Of a stretch of 64,000 nucleotides of DNA, positions 1 through 10,184 are shown one piece after another (within the stretch, counting starts at the first letter, position 1; the number at the start of each line of letters is the position of its first letter). The position numbers were made by a program, and so were the translations under genes. The notes beneath the pieces were generated by a model that saw only the letters and a list, made by a program, of their open reading frames with translations, searched no databases and had not been told where the DNA came from. The stretch comes from Adiantum capillus-veneris (Eukaryota > Streptophyta > Polypodiopsida > Polypodiales > Pteridaceae), in NCBI GenBank assembly GCA_014529385.2, contig CM043943.1, positions 159,422,247-159,486,246 on the forward strand. Direction: 5' to 3'.

Positions 1-70
1 TGCCCTTATTTTCTTCAATTAGGGAAAATATATTTCTCTAGTGCTATCCCTATCTCTCTCTCTCTCCCTC

Positions 71-105
<35 letters not shown>

Positions 106-167
106 TTTTCCATTACTCCTCTCTCTTTCCTCTCTCTAAGCCCCCTATCTCTCTCTCACCCACCCCC

Positions 168-233
<66 letters not shown>

Positions 234-270
234 CTTTTACTGTAGGACAAAAGGGAAGAAAATGGTGGGG

Positions 271-301
<31 letters not shown>

Positions 302-330
302 CAAGAGAGAAGAAGAAGAAGAAGAGAATT
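1..330. repeat. CT-rich then GA-rich microsatellite cluster
   Basis: Imperfect CT repeats fill about 51-115. A near-perfect (CT)n runs about 171-227. After a short unique stretch the same strand turns to GA repeats at about 272-294, followed by an AGA-rich tract. I see no gene here; the open frames that cross it are low-complexity translations of the repeat. Confidence 0.95.
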
Positions 331-385
331 TCAACATCGTAGGAAACTATCCCAAGAGACCTTAAAGATCTATCCAATGAGGAGA

Positions 386-388
<3 letters not shown>

Positions 389-424
<36 letters not shown>

Positions 425-589
425 GGGAGAGAAAGAGAAGGGGGAAAGAAGGGCAAGGAGAGGGGCCAAAGAGAGGCGCAGGCGGAGAGGGAGAGAGAGG
501 GGGGGGGAATGGGTTAGAGAGAGAGATAGGGGGACCCAGAGAGGAAAATGGGAGGGAGAGAGAGATAGATAGATAGATAGATAGATAGT
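389..589. repeat. (GA)n and (GATA)n tracts beside the LINE 3' end
   Basis: About 389-420 is perfect (GA)n. About 420-560 is imperfect purine-rich sequence. About 563-589 is a GATA tetranucleotide repeat. Read on the minus strand, the tetranucleotide tract lies about 50 bases past the stop codon of the LINE ORF, where a LINE 3' tail would be expected, so it may be the element's tail rather than independent satellite DNA. Confidence 0.85.
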
Positions 590-641
590 TCTATTATCGT
601 CCTGGGAGGTCAAATATGACCTATGGGACCAAATGAACATG

Positions 642-3600
642 TCACGTGGTGTGAGTGGAGTTCATAAGTGACTCTCGATGCTCAAAAATGGCTGAAATGA
701 GTGTCGCAATAGAGAGTCCACATCGTGGTTGGGAGAGGAAGGTATGTAGGGAGAGCTCATGGCTGAATATATGGGGAAAAGAGGACCTAATGTGGTCAAA
801 AGCTGAGCACTCAAGCAGTGTGTGGTACTCACTCTCTCGCACTTGACGAGGGCATAAGGTGCAAAGTCGATGACACTCCTCGCCAGTGCCCCAACGTCCT
901 GTCTCACAGCGTAGAGAATGGGAGCTAAGACGAATGGAGGCAATGGTGCGGATCGCACTCAACGGGATGGGCTCAAGGATGTAGGAATGGGTTCGGTTAC
1001 CTCGTTCCGAGAAGAAGAGAGATTTGTAGTTTGGGGCAACGTGTGTGGTGTAATGGCTGAAGCGAGAACCTCCGGATTTCTCCCAAGCCATGATACATTG
1101 GCGTTGTAAAAAGGCCTCATTAACTTGGGATTCGATCGACGCATCCTTGACCAAGTGACATGCATCCCATCTTCCAAACCATTTCTTGATATCAAGCATC
1201 CACCCCGAACTTAGTATTTTGCTCTTGCATGTCTTTTGAACCTTTTGACTTGCTTCATATGCGATTCTAGGAAGTCGATGCAAAGGGCTACGTTGTGTCT
1301 TACGCATGTACTCCACAACCCTTTCCATGCCCAAGACCTCAATGGGAAGCGATCCGGACTCAAGAAGTAAGAGCATGTAGGGTGTTTGTGTCTTGACTTG
1401 GAGAAAGTTGGTGAGAAAACGCTTTTGGACATTCTCAAACTCTTTCCAAGTAGACTTCCCGATGCTTCCACTCCACACCTCCACTCCATAAAGAAGCACC
1501 GGTGTCACCAATGTGTCAAAGAGGTACTTTTTGAGAGCCCAACACTTGATCTCTCCTGCATTGCACATGTTCTCAAATGCATAATAAGCCCTCTTTCCGG
1601 CTTCCAAGCGACGCATTGCACAATCCTTCCATTTATGATTGGATGGAACCTCAAGGCCAAGGTACTTGAAGTGATCTACCACTTCAAGTTTCTCATTGTT
1701 GTATACAATGCATGGATTTTCGTCATTGAGGGTCTTTACAAGCATAACCTTGGTTTTGGATCCATTCACGATCAGCCCGCTATGTAGGCAAAAGCGTTCC
1801 AAGACACTCATAAGCTTTTGTGCATCTTCTAAGGTATGTGCCAAGAGCACTACATCATCGGCATAAAGCAAAAGCATGATCACCGCATTTCCAATCTTAA
1901 CCTCTTCTATGCCTTCTTGCTGCATAAAATCAAGAACCATGTATTCCAATTCATCAATGAGTAGCCCAAAGAGGGTTGGGGAAAGTGGGCATCCTTGTTT
2001 GACACCAATAGTGCTTGCAAGAAATTCTGAAATTCCATCTCCTATACGTAATCGACATATCACTTTTTGGTAGATGCGAAAGACTGCATGCATAAATTCT
2101 CTCAGCACTTGAAGGCTTTGCATACGTCTCCAAAGATTTCCTCGCGGTACCATGTCAAAAGCTTTCTTGAAATCCACAAAGCAACAATACAACTTTTTTC
2201 CTTTCAATCGAGACGCTTCCATAAGAACTCGAAGAGTGACAAGGTGATCAATAGTGCTATGATGCTTTCGAAAACCTGCTTGGCCAAGCGCACGTTTTCC
2301 ATTCTTTTCAGCCCATTCACTTATCTTCATCTCCATGATACATCCAAATAACTTTGCCATCAAAGAACCAACCATTATAGTGCGATAGTTGTTCACATTG
2401 TTTACATCTCCTCCTTTGTGCAAAGGTTTGATCCAATTTGCACTCCAATCATGAGGCATGCCATACTGAAGTGCAAGGTTAAACATATCGCATATCCAAT
2501 ATCGTGTTTTCTTGCTTGTCCATTTAATCATTTCAGCCTTGACACCTTGAAGGTCACCTGCCTTGCGAGTAGCAAGTTTCTCAAGCGCGCGGCATACATC
2601 TTCAATGGTAAAGAAGGGAGACATAAATGGAAGGGAGCTACAACCCTCCATCTTATCAACATTGGGTTGCTCATAGAGGTTCTTACAATGCATATACATA
2701 TCCTCAAGAGTCAAGTCACCAAAGCTCTCAACGCGCTTGCCTTTTAGATTTTGCCAAAACTTGCCACATGCATGTGCTTTCTCTTGTGCTAAAAGAAGTT
2801 GTTTTTCGACTTCCCACCTTCTCCTCTTCTTTTGAACAAGTGCTTTGTATGTGTGTGAACATTCCAAGTAAACTTCCTTGTCTTTGATTGCATCCAATCT
2901 TAGCAAGTGTTTTCGGGCTTGACTACATTCCATGTCAAACCATTTCTTCTTGGTGCTACCCTTCTTAGACCTTTTGCAAGACATGTGTTTCACCGAAAAG
3001 CATTCCTTCGCACAAGAGAAAATTACTTCTTTGAAAACTTTCCACTTGCATTCTAATGTTGGGCTCCCTTGATGCTCTATCATGCTTAACATTTGGTCCA
3101 CCATATCAGCATATATAAGTGCTCGTTTGAAGTCTAGACGTAGGTACAAATGATTCACATCATGATTGGAGGCTACATGCTCGGGCCGTTTACCACACTT
3201 GAGGTCAATACATAACATCCTATGATCCGATTCCGGATTCCATTCACCAAGTGTAAAGCTTTGTATGCATTCTAGAGTGGCTTCTGAGAACAACATATAG
3301 TCAATCACGCTAGCACCATTGTGCTTTCTACATGTAAAGTCATTGGTGCCTTGCCATAGAGATACACCATTTGCAATGAGCATTCCGGTACTATTGCACA
3401 TATGTAGAAGTGACTTTCCATAGTGATCCACTTCTTTTGCATCATTAGAACTTCGATTATACATGTATGAGTCATCCACTCTTCTTGATACATGCGGCAT
3501 GTCGACTTGTTGTGTGTCGTGTTGTAACATATTTGTGCGAGCATTCATGTCTCCAAAAACAATGACTTCACCTTGATCCTTGTAATGAGAAATGTCTTCC

Positions 3601-4022
3601 TCTAGTTCAACAAAGGGCTGATCTCTATCCATATTCAAGCGAGCATAAAAGTTGGAGTCATAGTGAGGAATGTAGCAGCCGGCCACAAACATGACTTGAC
3701 CATTTGGTGGGCTGATTTTCAGCCATAAGTAGCGTTTATACTTATCTTCTTTGACAATGGAAACATCTTTCAAACCCTTTTTGGTCATACATGCTACGCC
3801 TCCTTGGCCTCTTCGTTGCTTTGCATTTTTGGCCCACATCAAAGAATGTACATCGTATTTGTCAAATCCAAGAATTCGTTGCGCATCATGCTCCCATGTT
3901 TCGACAAGAAGTATCACATCGGAGTCATTGGTAAGCTCATCAATGCCAATTCCCGCATTCCATGGATACCCGTTACAATTCCAAAAGCTTATTCGCAAGC
4001 GTGAGTTGGTCTCATAGATCAT
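642..4022 (-). CDS. LINE ORF2-like protein: endonuclease, reverse transcriptase, C-terminal zinc knuckle
   Basis: This is an uninterrupted 1126-residue ORF starting at an ATG. Residues about 8-275 form an endonuclease/exonuclease/phosphatase domain, with N15 in WNCNG, E41 in ETW, D158 and N160 in FGDMN, D241 and the terminal SDHR (D266, H267). Residues about 525-800 are the reverse transcriptase: VDFKKAFD at about 616-623, GVKQGCPLSP at 673-682 and catalytic YADD at 720-723. Residues 1054-1072 form a C-x2-C-x9-H-x4-C knuckle (C1054, C1057, H1067, C1072), as in the zf-RVT domain of plant LINEs. No RNase H domain is evident. All catalytic residues I can check are present, so the protein may be functional. 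An in-frame TAG lies just before this ATG (see the next entry). Confidence 0.93.
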   Translation of the reverse strand: MIYETNSRLRISFWNCNGYPWNAGIGIDELTNDSDVILLVETWEHDAQRILGFDKYDVHSLMWAKNAKQRRGQGGVACMTKKGLKDVSIVKEDKYKRYLWLKISPPNGQVMFVAGCYIPHYDSNFYARLNMDRDQPFVELEEDISHYKDQGEVIVFGDMNARTNMLQHDTQQVDMPHVSRRVDDSYMYNRSSNDAKEVDHYGKSLLHMCNSTGMLIANGVSLWQGTNDFTCRKHNGASVIDYMLFSEATLECIQSFTLGEWNPESDHRMLCIDLKCGKRPEHVASNHDVNHLYLRLDFKRALIYADMVDQMLSMIEHQGSPTLECKWKVFKEVIFSCAKECFSVKHMSCKRSKKGSTKKKWFDMECSQARKHLLRLDAIKDKEVYLECSHTYKALVQKKRRRWEVEKQLLLAQEKAHACGKFWQNLKGKRVESFGDLTLEDMYMHCKNLYEQPNVDKMEGCSSLPFMSPFFTIEDVCRALEKLATRKAGDLQGVKAEMIKWTSKKTRYWICDMFNLALQYGMPHDWSANWIKPLHKGGDVNNVNNYRTIMVGSLMAKLFGCIMEMKISEWAEKNGKRALGQAGFRKHHSTIDHLVTLRVLMEASRLKGKKLYCCFVDFKKAFDMVPRGNLWRRMQSLQVLREFMHAVFRIYQKVICRLRIGDGISEFLASTIGVKQGCPLSPTLFGLLIDELEYMVLDFMQQEGIEEVKIGNAVIMLLLYADDVVLLAHTLEDAQKLMSVLERFCLHSGLIVNGSKTKVMLVKTLNDENPCIVYNNEKLEVVDHFKYLGLEVPSNHKWKDCAMRRLEAGKRAYYAFENMCNAGEIKCWALKKYLFDTLVTPVLLYGVEVWSGSIGKSTWKEFENVQKRFLTNFLQVKTQTPYMLLLLESGSLPIEVLGMERVVEYMRKTQRSPLHRLPRIAYEASQKVQKTCKSKILSSGWMLDIKKWFGRWDACHLVKDASIESQVNEAFLQRQCIMAWEKSGGSRFSHYTTHVAPNYKSLFFSERGNRTHSYILEPIPLSAIRTIASIRLSSHSLRCETGRWGTGEECHRLCTLCPRQVRESEYHTLLECSAFDHIRSSFPHIFSHELSLHTFLSQPRCGLSIATLISAIFEHRESLMNSTHTT

Positions 4023-4028
4023 GTGTCC

Positions 4029-4316
4029 CTATTTGTTGGGTGGACTTGCATCCTCCTCAAGTGACTTTTCTTCTTGAGATGATACCTTAACCTTCTTGCT
4101 TCTTTCCTCGTATGCTTTGCGACGTACATTTTGTTGCATAAGAGTGCGATCCTCATATACATTACAACCCGTTCCTTTGAGGTAGATCCAACCATTGTCA
4201 AGGATGATCTTTCTCTTTACCTCATCAGCCATGGTACATACAATAGGTCTTTCTCCCGAGCGAGGGACTCCTTGTTTTCCAACTCGATGTGCACCATAAG
4301 CCATGATTCCTGACAT
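4029..4316 (-). CDS. Short 95-codon ORF in frame with, and just upstream of, LINE ORF2
   Basis: It starts at an ATG (4316-4314) and ends at TAG (4031-4029). Only two codons (GGA CAC) separate this stop from the ORF2 ATG at 4022, and both ORFs share one frame. The protein is basic and then charged, with a Lys/Glu-rich tail and no zinc knuckle or recognisable ORF1 fold. It could be a short ORF1, the N-terminal extension of ORF2 cut off by one nonsense codon, or a readthrough leader. Function unknown. Confidence 0.5.
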   Translation of the reverse strand: MSGIMAYGAHRVGKQGVPRSGERPIVCTMADEVKRKIILDNGWIYLKGTGCNVYEDRTLMQQNVRRKAYEERSKKVKVSSQEEKSLEEDASPPNK

Positions 4317-5021
4317 GCCAAAGTGTGTAGCTAGAAAGAAGAGGAGAATCTTGAGGCAGAAGGGCGGCTAGAGGAGTAGATGGAGAGAGGAGGTGGAGGA
4401 GGAGCAAGGGAAGAGGAGAAAGCACATGGGCGGCAAGAGGAGGAAGGGGAGGTAGGGAGGGAGGTCCTCCAAACAATAAAAAAAAGCTCGCTCCGTTGAG
4501 CTCGCTCAAAGGCCTAACTCAGCCCTATGGATTCCACTCCTTTTCTCTGTATCTATTTACATTGGGAATCCAATGTGCTTTGAAAGAGGAGGAGAATGAC
4601 AAATGATGATTAAAAAAAGCCGCTAAGTTGCTTCCTACATACACTCAATTTTCTCTTTGATGTAAAGAGCTCCAAGAGCATGAGTAAGGAAAAGCCTAGT
4701 CAACCTTCTGAAATCTGGCCTCAGACTCGTGTCATCTAGTGTTAATAATCTTCTCCTTAACTTTGATTATAAGCATGCTAGTTTGAATATGTGTGTGTGG
4801 AAATGATGCTTGGTTATACACCTTAAAATGTAACTTATGCTAAGAAGATTTTATGCCTAAAGCAATTTGAAACTAATCAAAGTTTCATTTGTATCAAAGT
4901 ATTAAGGTTTTTCTCTCTTGCACAAGGTAAAGAACTGTCCTAGCATACACTATTTGGGAGTAGTGCTCTTTTCTCTAGCTTCTAAGCTACTTGTTTAAAC
5001 AAAAGAGAAAAAAAAAGTATA
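4317..5021. other. Intergenic stretch without a recognised gene
   Basis: About 4317-4510 is purine-rich (GAGGAGG) and encodes only low-complexity Pro/Leu peptides on the minus strand. It may be the LINE 5' untranslated region. From 4510 to 5021 the sequence is AT-rich and unique-looking, with no ORF or motif that I recognise. Confidence 0.6.
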
Positions 5022-5026
5022 AGGTG

Positions 5027-5083
5027 TGTTAAAGAACAAGTAACAATCTGAGCTAGGGAGGATGGACCCTAAACCCTACCATG

Positions 5084-5115
<32 letters not shown>

Positions 5116-5365
5116 TTGTGCACAAGACCTCTTAACTCAATTAGGTTCCAAGATAGATTAGCTTGGACTCATAAAGAGATCAATGTTGAGTATAGTGTGA
5201 TCACAAGTTCACAAGTGGAGCAAATGTACTCATGACTCAAACTTGCATGATTTTTCATTGAGAAATGGGCCTCTTTTATACCAAGCCATATATAGTTCCA
5301 TTGCATGTGGGTTCTATACCTTTCCTCTCCTTCACTCTCCAACAAACTCATCACAATCTTCAACA
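5027..5365 (-). repeat. Copia-D 3' LTR
   Basis: The 339-bp LTR aligns along its whole length with 11683-12018 and includes a (TG)n tract at about 5084-5114. On the element strand it begins TGTTGAAG and ends TTTAACA. AGGTG, half of the target duplication, lies just outside at 5022-5026. Confidence 0.88.
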
Positions 5366-5381
5366 CCCCCCCCCCCCCCTT
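5366..5381 (-). other. Copia-D polypurine tract (poly-G)
   Basis: On the element strand, AA followed by about 14 G residues abuts the 3' LTR. A purine run here primes plus-strand DNA synthesis. An almost pure oligo-G tract is unusual and may have grown by slippage. Confidence 0.75.
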
Positions 5382-5469
5382 CAAAGATACAATCTTTGCA
5401 CTTCCATGTCCTTTATGCCCTTGTTCCTTTAGCCCACTAGCCCAAGCCTTAACAAATGCACAAAATAAA

Positions 5470-6078
5470 ATACAAGTGGGGAGAACAAGAATTAATGTTT
5501 GCTGCTTTCTTCTTCCTCCTCTCTTTCTTCTTCTTGTACGACTCTATATTTTCATGTTGATCCCAACCATCCCGTGCAAAGTGTCCACTTCTTCCACATT
5601 GATGACAGATGATGGGACCCCTTTCTCTGCCTTCTCCTCGTCCTTGTCCAAAAACTGTGTTGTTTCGGCCTCCTCTAAAGCATCATGTGTTGAACAATAC
5701 TCTCTCTATGGTTGGCGCTTCTTCTAGCTATGTTCGGTGCTTCTAATCAAACTCTAGGAGTCCAGCAATTACTTTATCAAGCTTCTTCTCCATATTTTGC
5801 AAAGTAGACACTAGCATGTCAAATGGTGCCTTGTCAACACTATTGAGTAGAACTGCTATGGCTTCATCATCAAGAATCTACTTTTGTGCTCCTAACAATT
5901 GTTTCTTCAATGCTTTGAACTTGTTCAGATGAGCCACAAGCATCTCATCATCCATCTTCTTCAACTTGTAGAGCTACATTACAAATTGGTCTTTGAGCTC
6001 TTTAATGTGGTGCCAAACTCCCAGTTTAGAGCATCCCAAGCCTCCTTTGCATCCATGATCTTAGTAATATGTGAGATG
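5470..6078 (-). pseudogene. Copia-D gag, C-terminal part with zinc knuckle (decayed)
   Basis: On the minus strand from 6078 downward the sequence reads as copia gag (UBN2 type). It enters with DAKEAWDALNWEFGTT, continues with LKKMDDEMLVAHLNKFKALKKQL and a LLNSVDKAPFDMLVSTLQNMEKKLD-like helical stretch, and later has a knuckle of the form C-x2-C-G-x2-G-H-F-A-R. The expected last Cys is replaced at GWDQ. Several stops and frame changes interrupt it. The reading ends with a Lys-rich tail about 100 bases before the polypurine tract, leaving no room for pol. Confidence 0.75.
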
Positions 6079-6304
6079 TGTTACCATATACATGTGGTAG
6101 TGATGTGTGTGAACACACTAGGACCGCCGGGGCATTTTTCCCTCTTTAGGAGGTTTTTTCGCCCGATCATTGTATATACGCCCATCACTCTAGGGCTATC
6201 TATCTTTCCATTGCACACTAAGTAACACACTCTCTATTGTGTGCCTTGAGCTTCCTTCATTTTCTCCAAGCTGTGTGTGTTTCTCTGCAACCCTAATTCC
6301 AACA
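6079..6304 (+). repeat. Copia-A1 5' LTR
   Basis: It begins TGTTACCATATAC and ends AATTCCAACA. A TATA-like stretch (TGTATATAC) lies at about 6172-6180. It differs from the 3' LTR at about 12 or more positions plus a small indel. Confidence 0.93.
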
Positions 6305-6306
6305 AT

Positions 6307-6318
6307 TGGTATCAGAGC
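6307..6318 (+). other. Copia-A1 primer-binding site
   Basis: TGGTATCAGAGC, two bases after the 5' LTR, is the canonical initiator-Met-tRNA primer site of plant copia elements. Confidence 0.95.
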
Positions 6319-6594
6319 AGGTTACGTCCTCCCGGGCTTAGTCGCCAGCTACTCCAGCACACACCTGCTCACTTTCTCCGATTACGGTGACGTTTGGCTC
6401 ATTTCGGCCTCCGTTTCCACTATAAGAAGGTCTGCATAGGCTATTTTGTCATTTTGTACAGAATTTTTGTCAGTGCCATTTTTTGCATAACAAGTGCGTT
6501 ACAGTCTTCTATGGTTTGTGCTATATAGCACGTGTTGTTCCCGCTTCATTTCTCCTCTTTTCGGGCAATTCTCACATCAGGTGCATCATTTACC

Positions 6595-7560
6595 ATGGCT
6601 GACAACAACACAAATGTGTTTAAGATGTTTGCTGTTGAGGATAGGTTGAATGGGGACAATTACCCTATGTGGGCTTACATGATGCAACATGTTCTTGTGT
6701 CAAAGGGCATCTGTAGGGCATTGATGTACGTCCTGGTTCTGAGGATGTAGGCAATGTTGAGGATGTTGCAAGTCTTGCTGCAAGGATTGCTGCTATTATA
6801 GTTGTTTTGCCTACGGCAGAACAATCTTGTTGGGATGTAAAGGATGCGCAGGCTCATGCATTGATTGTGTTGTCTGTGAAGTGCACCATTGTTCCTCACA
6901 TCCCTTCAGCAAAATCTGCAAAACGGGCTTGGGATATTTTGGCTGGTCTTTATGCAAGTCGCAATGAGGCTAAAATTGCTTTGTAGCGTAAAGAGCTGGA
7001 GTCGAAGATTAGGCATGAGGAAGATGATATGGACACTTTTCTTGCTAGTGTCAAGGATATCAATGAGCAACTTATTTCTGCAGGTGAAGTCATTTCAGAC
7101 AGTTCCCTTGTGCAGACTGTTCTTGATGCCTTACCACATTCTTACCAGACTTTTGCTAGTACTTGGAGACTTATGACCCAAGGAAATCCATAAGTTGTCA
7201 ATTTTGATGCATTAGGCACATTACTGTTGCAAGAGTAACTTTCCAAAAAAAAAAAGGACTAGACAACGTGCAATTGAACAAGCTTTTATTGCTTCTCAAA
7301 GAAAGGGTGGTAATCACAACAATACAGCCACTTCTTATGGTTCTGCTGCGAGTGGCAAAACTTTTGTTCCCAATGCTTCTGCTGGCAGCACTTCGTCTGG
7401 CAATTCTGGTGATAAGGGCAAAAAGAAAATGTGTTGCCAGTATTGTAAAGCTAATGATCACTTGACCAAGTCGTGTCCTAAGTTGAAGGCCAAAGAGGCT
7501 AAGAAGAAAGAGGGTGGTTCCACTACAAATGCAGCCATTGTTGAGTCTTCTGTAAAAGGA
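6595..7560 (+). pseudogene. Copia-A1 gag (decayed)
   Basis: It starts at the ATG of MADNNTNVFKMF, matching the Copia-C gag start. A 10-base deletion near 6712 relative to Copia-C shifts the frame, and further stops appear at about 6985 (TAG), 7192 (TAA) and 7236 (TAA). The knuckle C-x2-C-x4-H-x4-C (CQYCKANDHLTKSC) is intact at about 7435-7476. Gag would form the virus-like particle that packages the RNA; this copy cannot encode it. Confidence 0.9.
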
Positions 7561-8460
7561 GACTGTGTTGTTGATGTTCATGAAGAATGGGCTTTTAGTG
7601 TAGAGTGCATTTACAATCCTGTTGTCCATGATGCATGCTTGTCAGTTGCTGTAGATTCACATGTGTGGTATTTAGATAGTGGTGTTACAAAGAAAATTAC
7701 CTCACATCGTGAATTGTTCACCTCTCTCTAGTCTGTCCCTCATGGAAATTCAGTCACTTGTGCAAACAATGCCTCTTATCCGGATCAGGGAGTTGGAAAG
7801 ATTGTGCTTACTGCTGCAAATGGTAGTTTCTTCACACTTGTTGATGCACTTTATGTACCTGGGATCAAGAAGAATCTCTTGTCTGTATCCCCACTTGCTA
7901 GACTTGGACTTGTAGTCAAATCTGTGGATGACAGATGTACAGTTCATGATCTCAGTTTTGGTGATGAAATTGTTGCTTGTGGCCTTTTGTGCCGTGGGCT
8001 GTATAAGCTCACTTTGTATGACAAATGTGGACAAAATTTTACAAATGTTGTTGCAGATTCAAGGGCTATTTCAGATGCAAAACTTTGGCATGCACGTTTT
8101 GGTCATCTGAATTTTGCCAGTTTGCTGCGTTTGCAGAAATCTGATGTGGTTTCTTCTTTGCCGCCTCTTGAAGAACCCGTCAAACAGGTTTGCGAAGGCT
8201 GTATTTTGGGTAAGATGCAGCGTTCTACGTTTCCAAAGGATGGTTCAGCTCGGGCCACATGCAGGTTGCAGCTTGTGCATAGTGATGTTTGTGGGCCCAT
8301 GCAAACTCCATCTTTGAGCAATTACCTTTACTTCGTGACTTTCATTGATGATTACTCCAGACATGCATGGGTATTTCCGCTTAAAGCGAAGTCCGAAGTT
8401 TTTATGTGCTTCAAACAATTTCTGGCTATGGTTGAAAATGTCTCGAAATGTACTATAGGC
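7561..8460 (+). pseudogene. Copia-A1 protease and 5' part of integrase (truncated)
   Basis: The aspartic protease site reads YLDSGVTKK (about 7669-7695); a TAG at 7729-7731 breaks the frame. The gag-pre-integrase zinc domain (WHARFGH, CEGCILGK) and the first catalytic Asp region (VHSDVCGPM) follow. At 8460 the sequence jumps to what corresponds to Copia-C position 58381, removing the second Asp and the Glu of the D,D-35-E site and the protein's C-terminal half. Confidence 0.9.
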
Positions 8461-9881
8461 AAAAAAGGCCATTGGTACGAAGTGGGTTTACAAGTTGAAA
8501 CGCAAGCCGGATGGTGAGATCGATCGCCATAAGGCTCGACTTGTTGCAAAGGGTTATGCAAATCAAAAAGGCATAGATTATGAAGAGACCATTGCTCACA
8601 CTTGTCGTATCACTACTGTGCGTTTTCTATGTGCATTGGTAGCTCATTTTGGTTGGGATGTACATCAATCAGACATTGTTACTGCTTTCTTGAATGGTGA
8701 CAAATTTGAGGAAGTTTATGTAACGCAGCCTCGTGGTTTTGTCATAAAAGGACAAGAGGACAAAGTGTGCAAATGTAAGAAGGCTTTGTATGGGTTGAAG
8801 CAATCTCCTTGTGCTTGGTATGAGAAAGCTAACACTCATTTGGTCAATCGAGGCTTTCGTAACAGTCCAACAGAAAGCACATTATATGCAAAGCGTGAGG
8901 GTGATATACTTCTCATTGTGGTTCTTTATGTAGATGATTTGTTGATCACTGGACCAAATGAGAGACAAATTGTTGAATTTAAGGCTGATTTGAATGCTAC
9001 TTTCAAGATGAAATATTTGGGGCTGTTGCATCATTACTTGGGTATACAATTTAAGCAGTGTGATGGTGGTATTTCCTTGTGTTAGAAAAGTTACATAGAG
9101 ACTTTGCTATGTAAGTTTGAACTTGAGGATTGCAAACCTATTGCCACTCCCATGGAAACAGGTTTGAAGTTGAGTCTACATGATGCTGGCGATCCTACTG
9201 ATGTCACTCTTTATCAAACTGTTGTTGGCTGCCTCATTTTTGTATGCAACACGAGGGCGGATATTCAGTTTGCAGTCTCACAGGTCAGTAGATTTATGCA
9301 TAGCCCAGGGTCTAAGCATTGGCAGGCTGTTAAGAGGAGTTTTTGCTACCTTAGTGGCACTTTACATCTTGGCTTGTTTTATCCCAAGGTAGAATCATTG
9401 CCGCCAGACTTACATGCTTTTTCAAACTCAGATTGGGCTGGTTGTTTTGACACGCGAGTGTCCACAAGTGGTTTTTGTTTCATGCTTGGCAGTTCATGTA
9501 TATCATGGTTGAGCAAAAAGCAACCTACTATGGCCACTTCGAGTTGTGAGGTTGAGTACAGGGCAAACTTCATAGCTACGATTGAGTGTGTATGGCTCAG
9601 ACGCCTTATGGCCGATTTGGGTGTTGGACAAGACACTGCCAACACTATCTACACTAACAGTCAGAGCACATTGGCAGTTGCGAGGAACCCAGTTTTTCAT
9701 GCTCACACAAAGCACATTGAGGTGCATTACTACTATGTCAGGGAGAGGCTCTCAGCATGAGAGGTCAGCTTGGCTTATGTGCCAACACAGGACAACCTTG
9801 CAGATATTTTCACAAAGGAATTGACTCGTGAGAAGCTTGAAGCTTTCCGCAAAGCTTTGGGCTTACTCCCCTTTATGGACT
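8461..9881 (+). pseudogene. Copia-A1 reverse transcriptase and RNase H (decayed)
   Basis: A single frame from about 8495 holds KWVYK-type RT motifs in the adjacent frame, then ALYGLKQSP, the catalytic LYVDDLL (about 8926-8945) and the copia RNase H. Stops interrupt it at 9083-9085 (TAG) and 9758-9760 (TGA). The RNase H Asp that is SDSQ in Copia-C reads TNSQ here, a further loss. The natural stop of the family is lost and the frame would run into the 3' LTR. Confidence 0.9.
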
Positions 9882-9947
9882 GGTCATGTCCTCAGGGCAT
9901 GGCACTTCCATTTACTCATGTGCCAGCTCTCGTTCACCGCATACTCC

Positions 9948-9957
9948 AGGGGGGATT
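9948..9957 (+). other. Copia-A1 polypurine tract
   Basis: AGGGGGGAT lies immediately before the 3' LTR, the expected place for the plus-strand primer. Confidence 0.85.
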
Positions 9958-10184
9958 TGTTACCATATACATGTGGTAGTGATGTGTGTGAACACACTAG
10001 GACCACTGGGGCATTTTTTTCCCTCTTTAGGAGGTTTTTTCCCTGAGCATTGTATATATGCCCATCACTCTAGGGCTATCTATCTTTCCATTGCACACTA
10101 AGTAACACACTCTCTATTCTCTGCCTTGAGCTTCCTTCGTCTTCTCCAAGCTGTGTGCGTTTCTCTGCAACCCTAATTCCAGCA
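9958..10184 (+). repeat. Copia-A1 3' LTR
   Basis: The 227-bp repeat begins TGTTACCATATAC and ends TTCCAGCA. The second AGATG copy follows at 10185-10189. Confidence 0.93.

Larger units (their letters stand above)
592..4316 (-). mobile_element. Non-LTR retrotransposon (LINE), minus strand
   Basis: The element carries a short upstream ORF (4316-4029) and a long endonuclease/reverse-transcriptase ORF (4022-642). Its 3' end seems to run into a tetranucleotide repeat at about 563-589. The 5' limit is not defined: no flanking target-site duplication was found, and the sequence upstream of 4316 is Pro/Leu-rich low complexity. LINEs move by nicking the target and priming reverse transcription from it. 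The long ORF has no stop or frameshift, unlike the LTR elements in this window, so this is the youngest-looking or most constrained mobile gene here. Confidence 0.9.
6079..10184 (+). mobile_element. Copia-A1: Tnt1-like Ty1/copia element nested in Copia-D
   Basis: LTRs of 226 and 227 bp (6079-6304, 9958-10184) are flanked by the perfect duplication AGATG (6074-6078, 10185-10189). The internal order is PBS, gag, protease, truncated integrase, RT-RNase H, PPT. It belongs to the same family as Copia-C (54927-60082). Compared with Copia-C it lacks about 970 bp, from the integrase core to the start of RT, and carries many stops, so it cannot make its own integrase. Confidence 0.95.
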
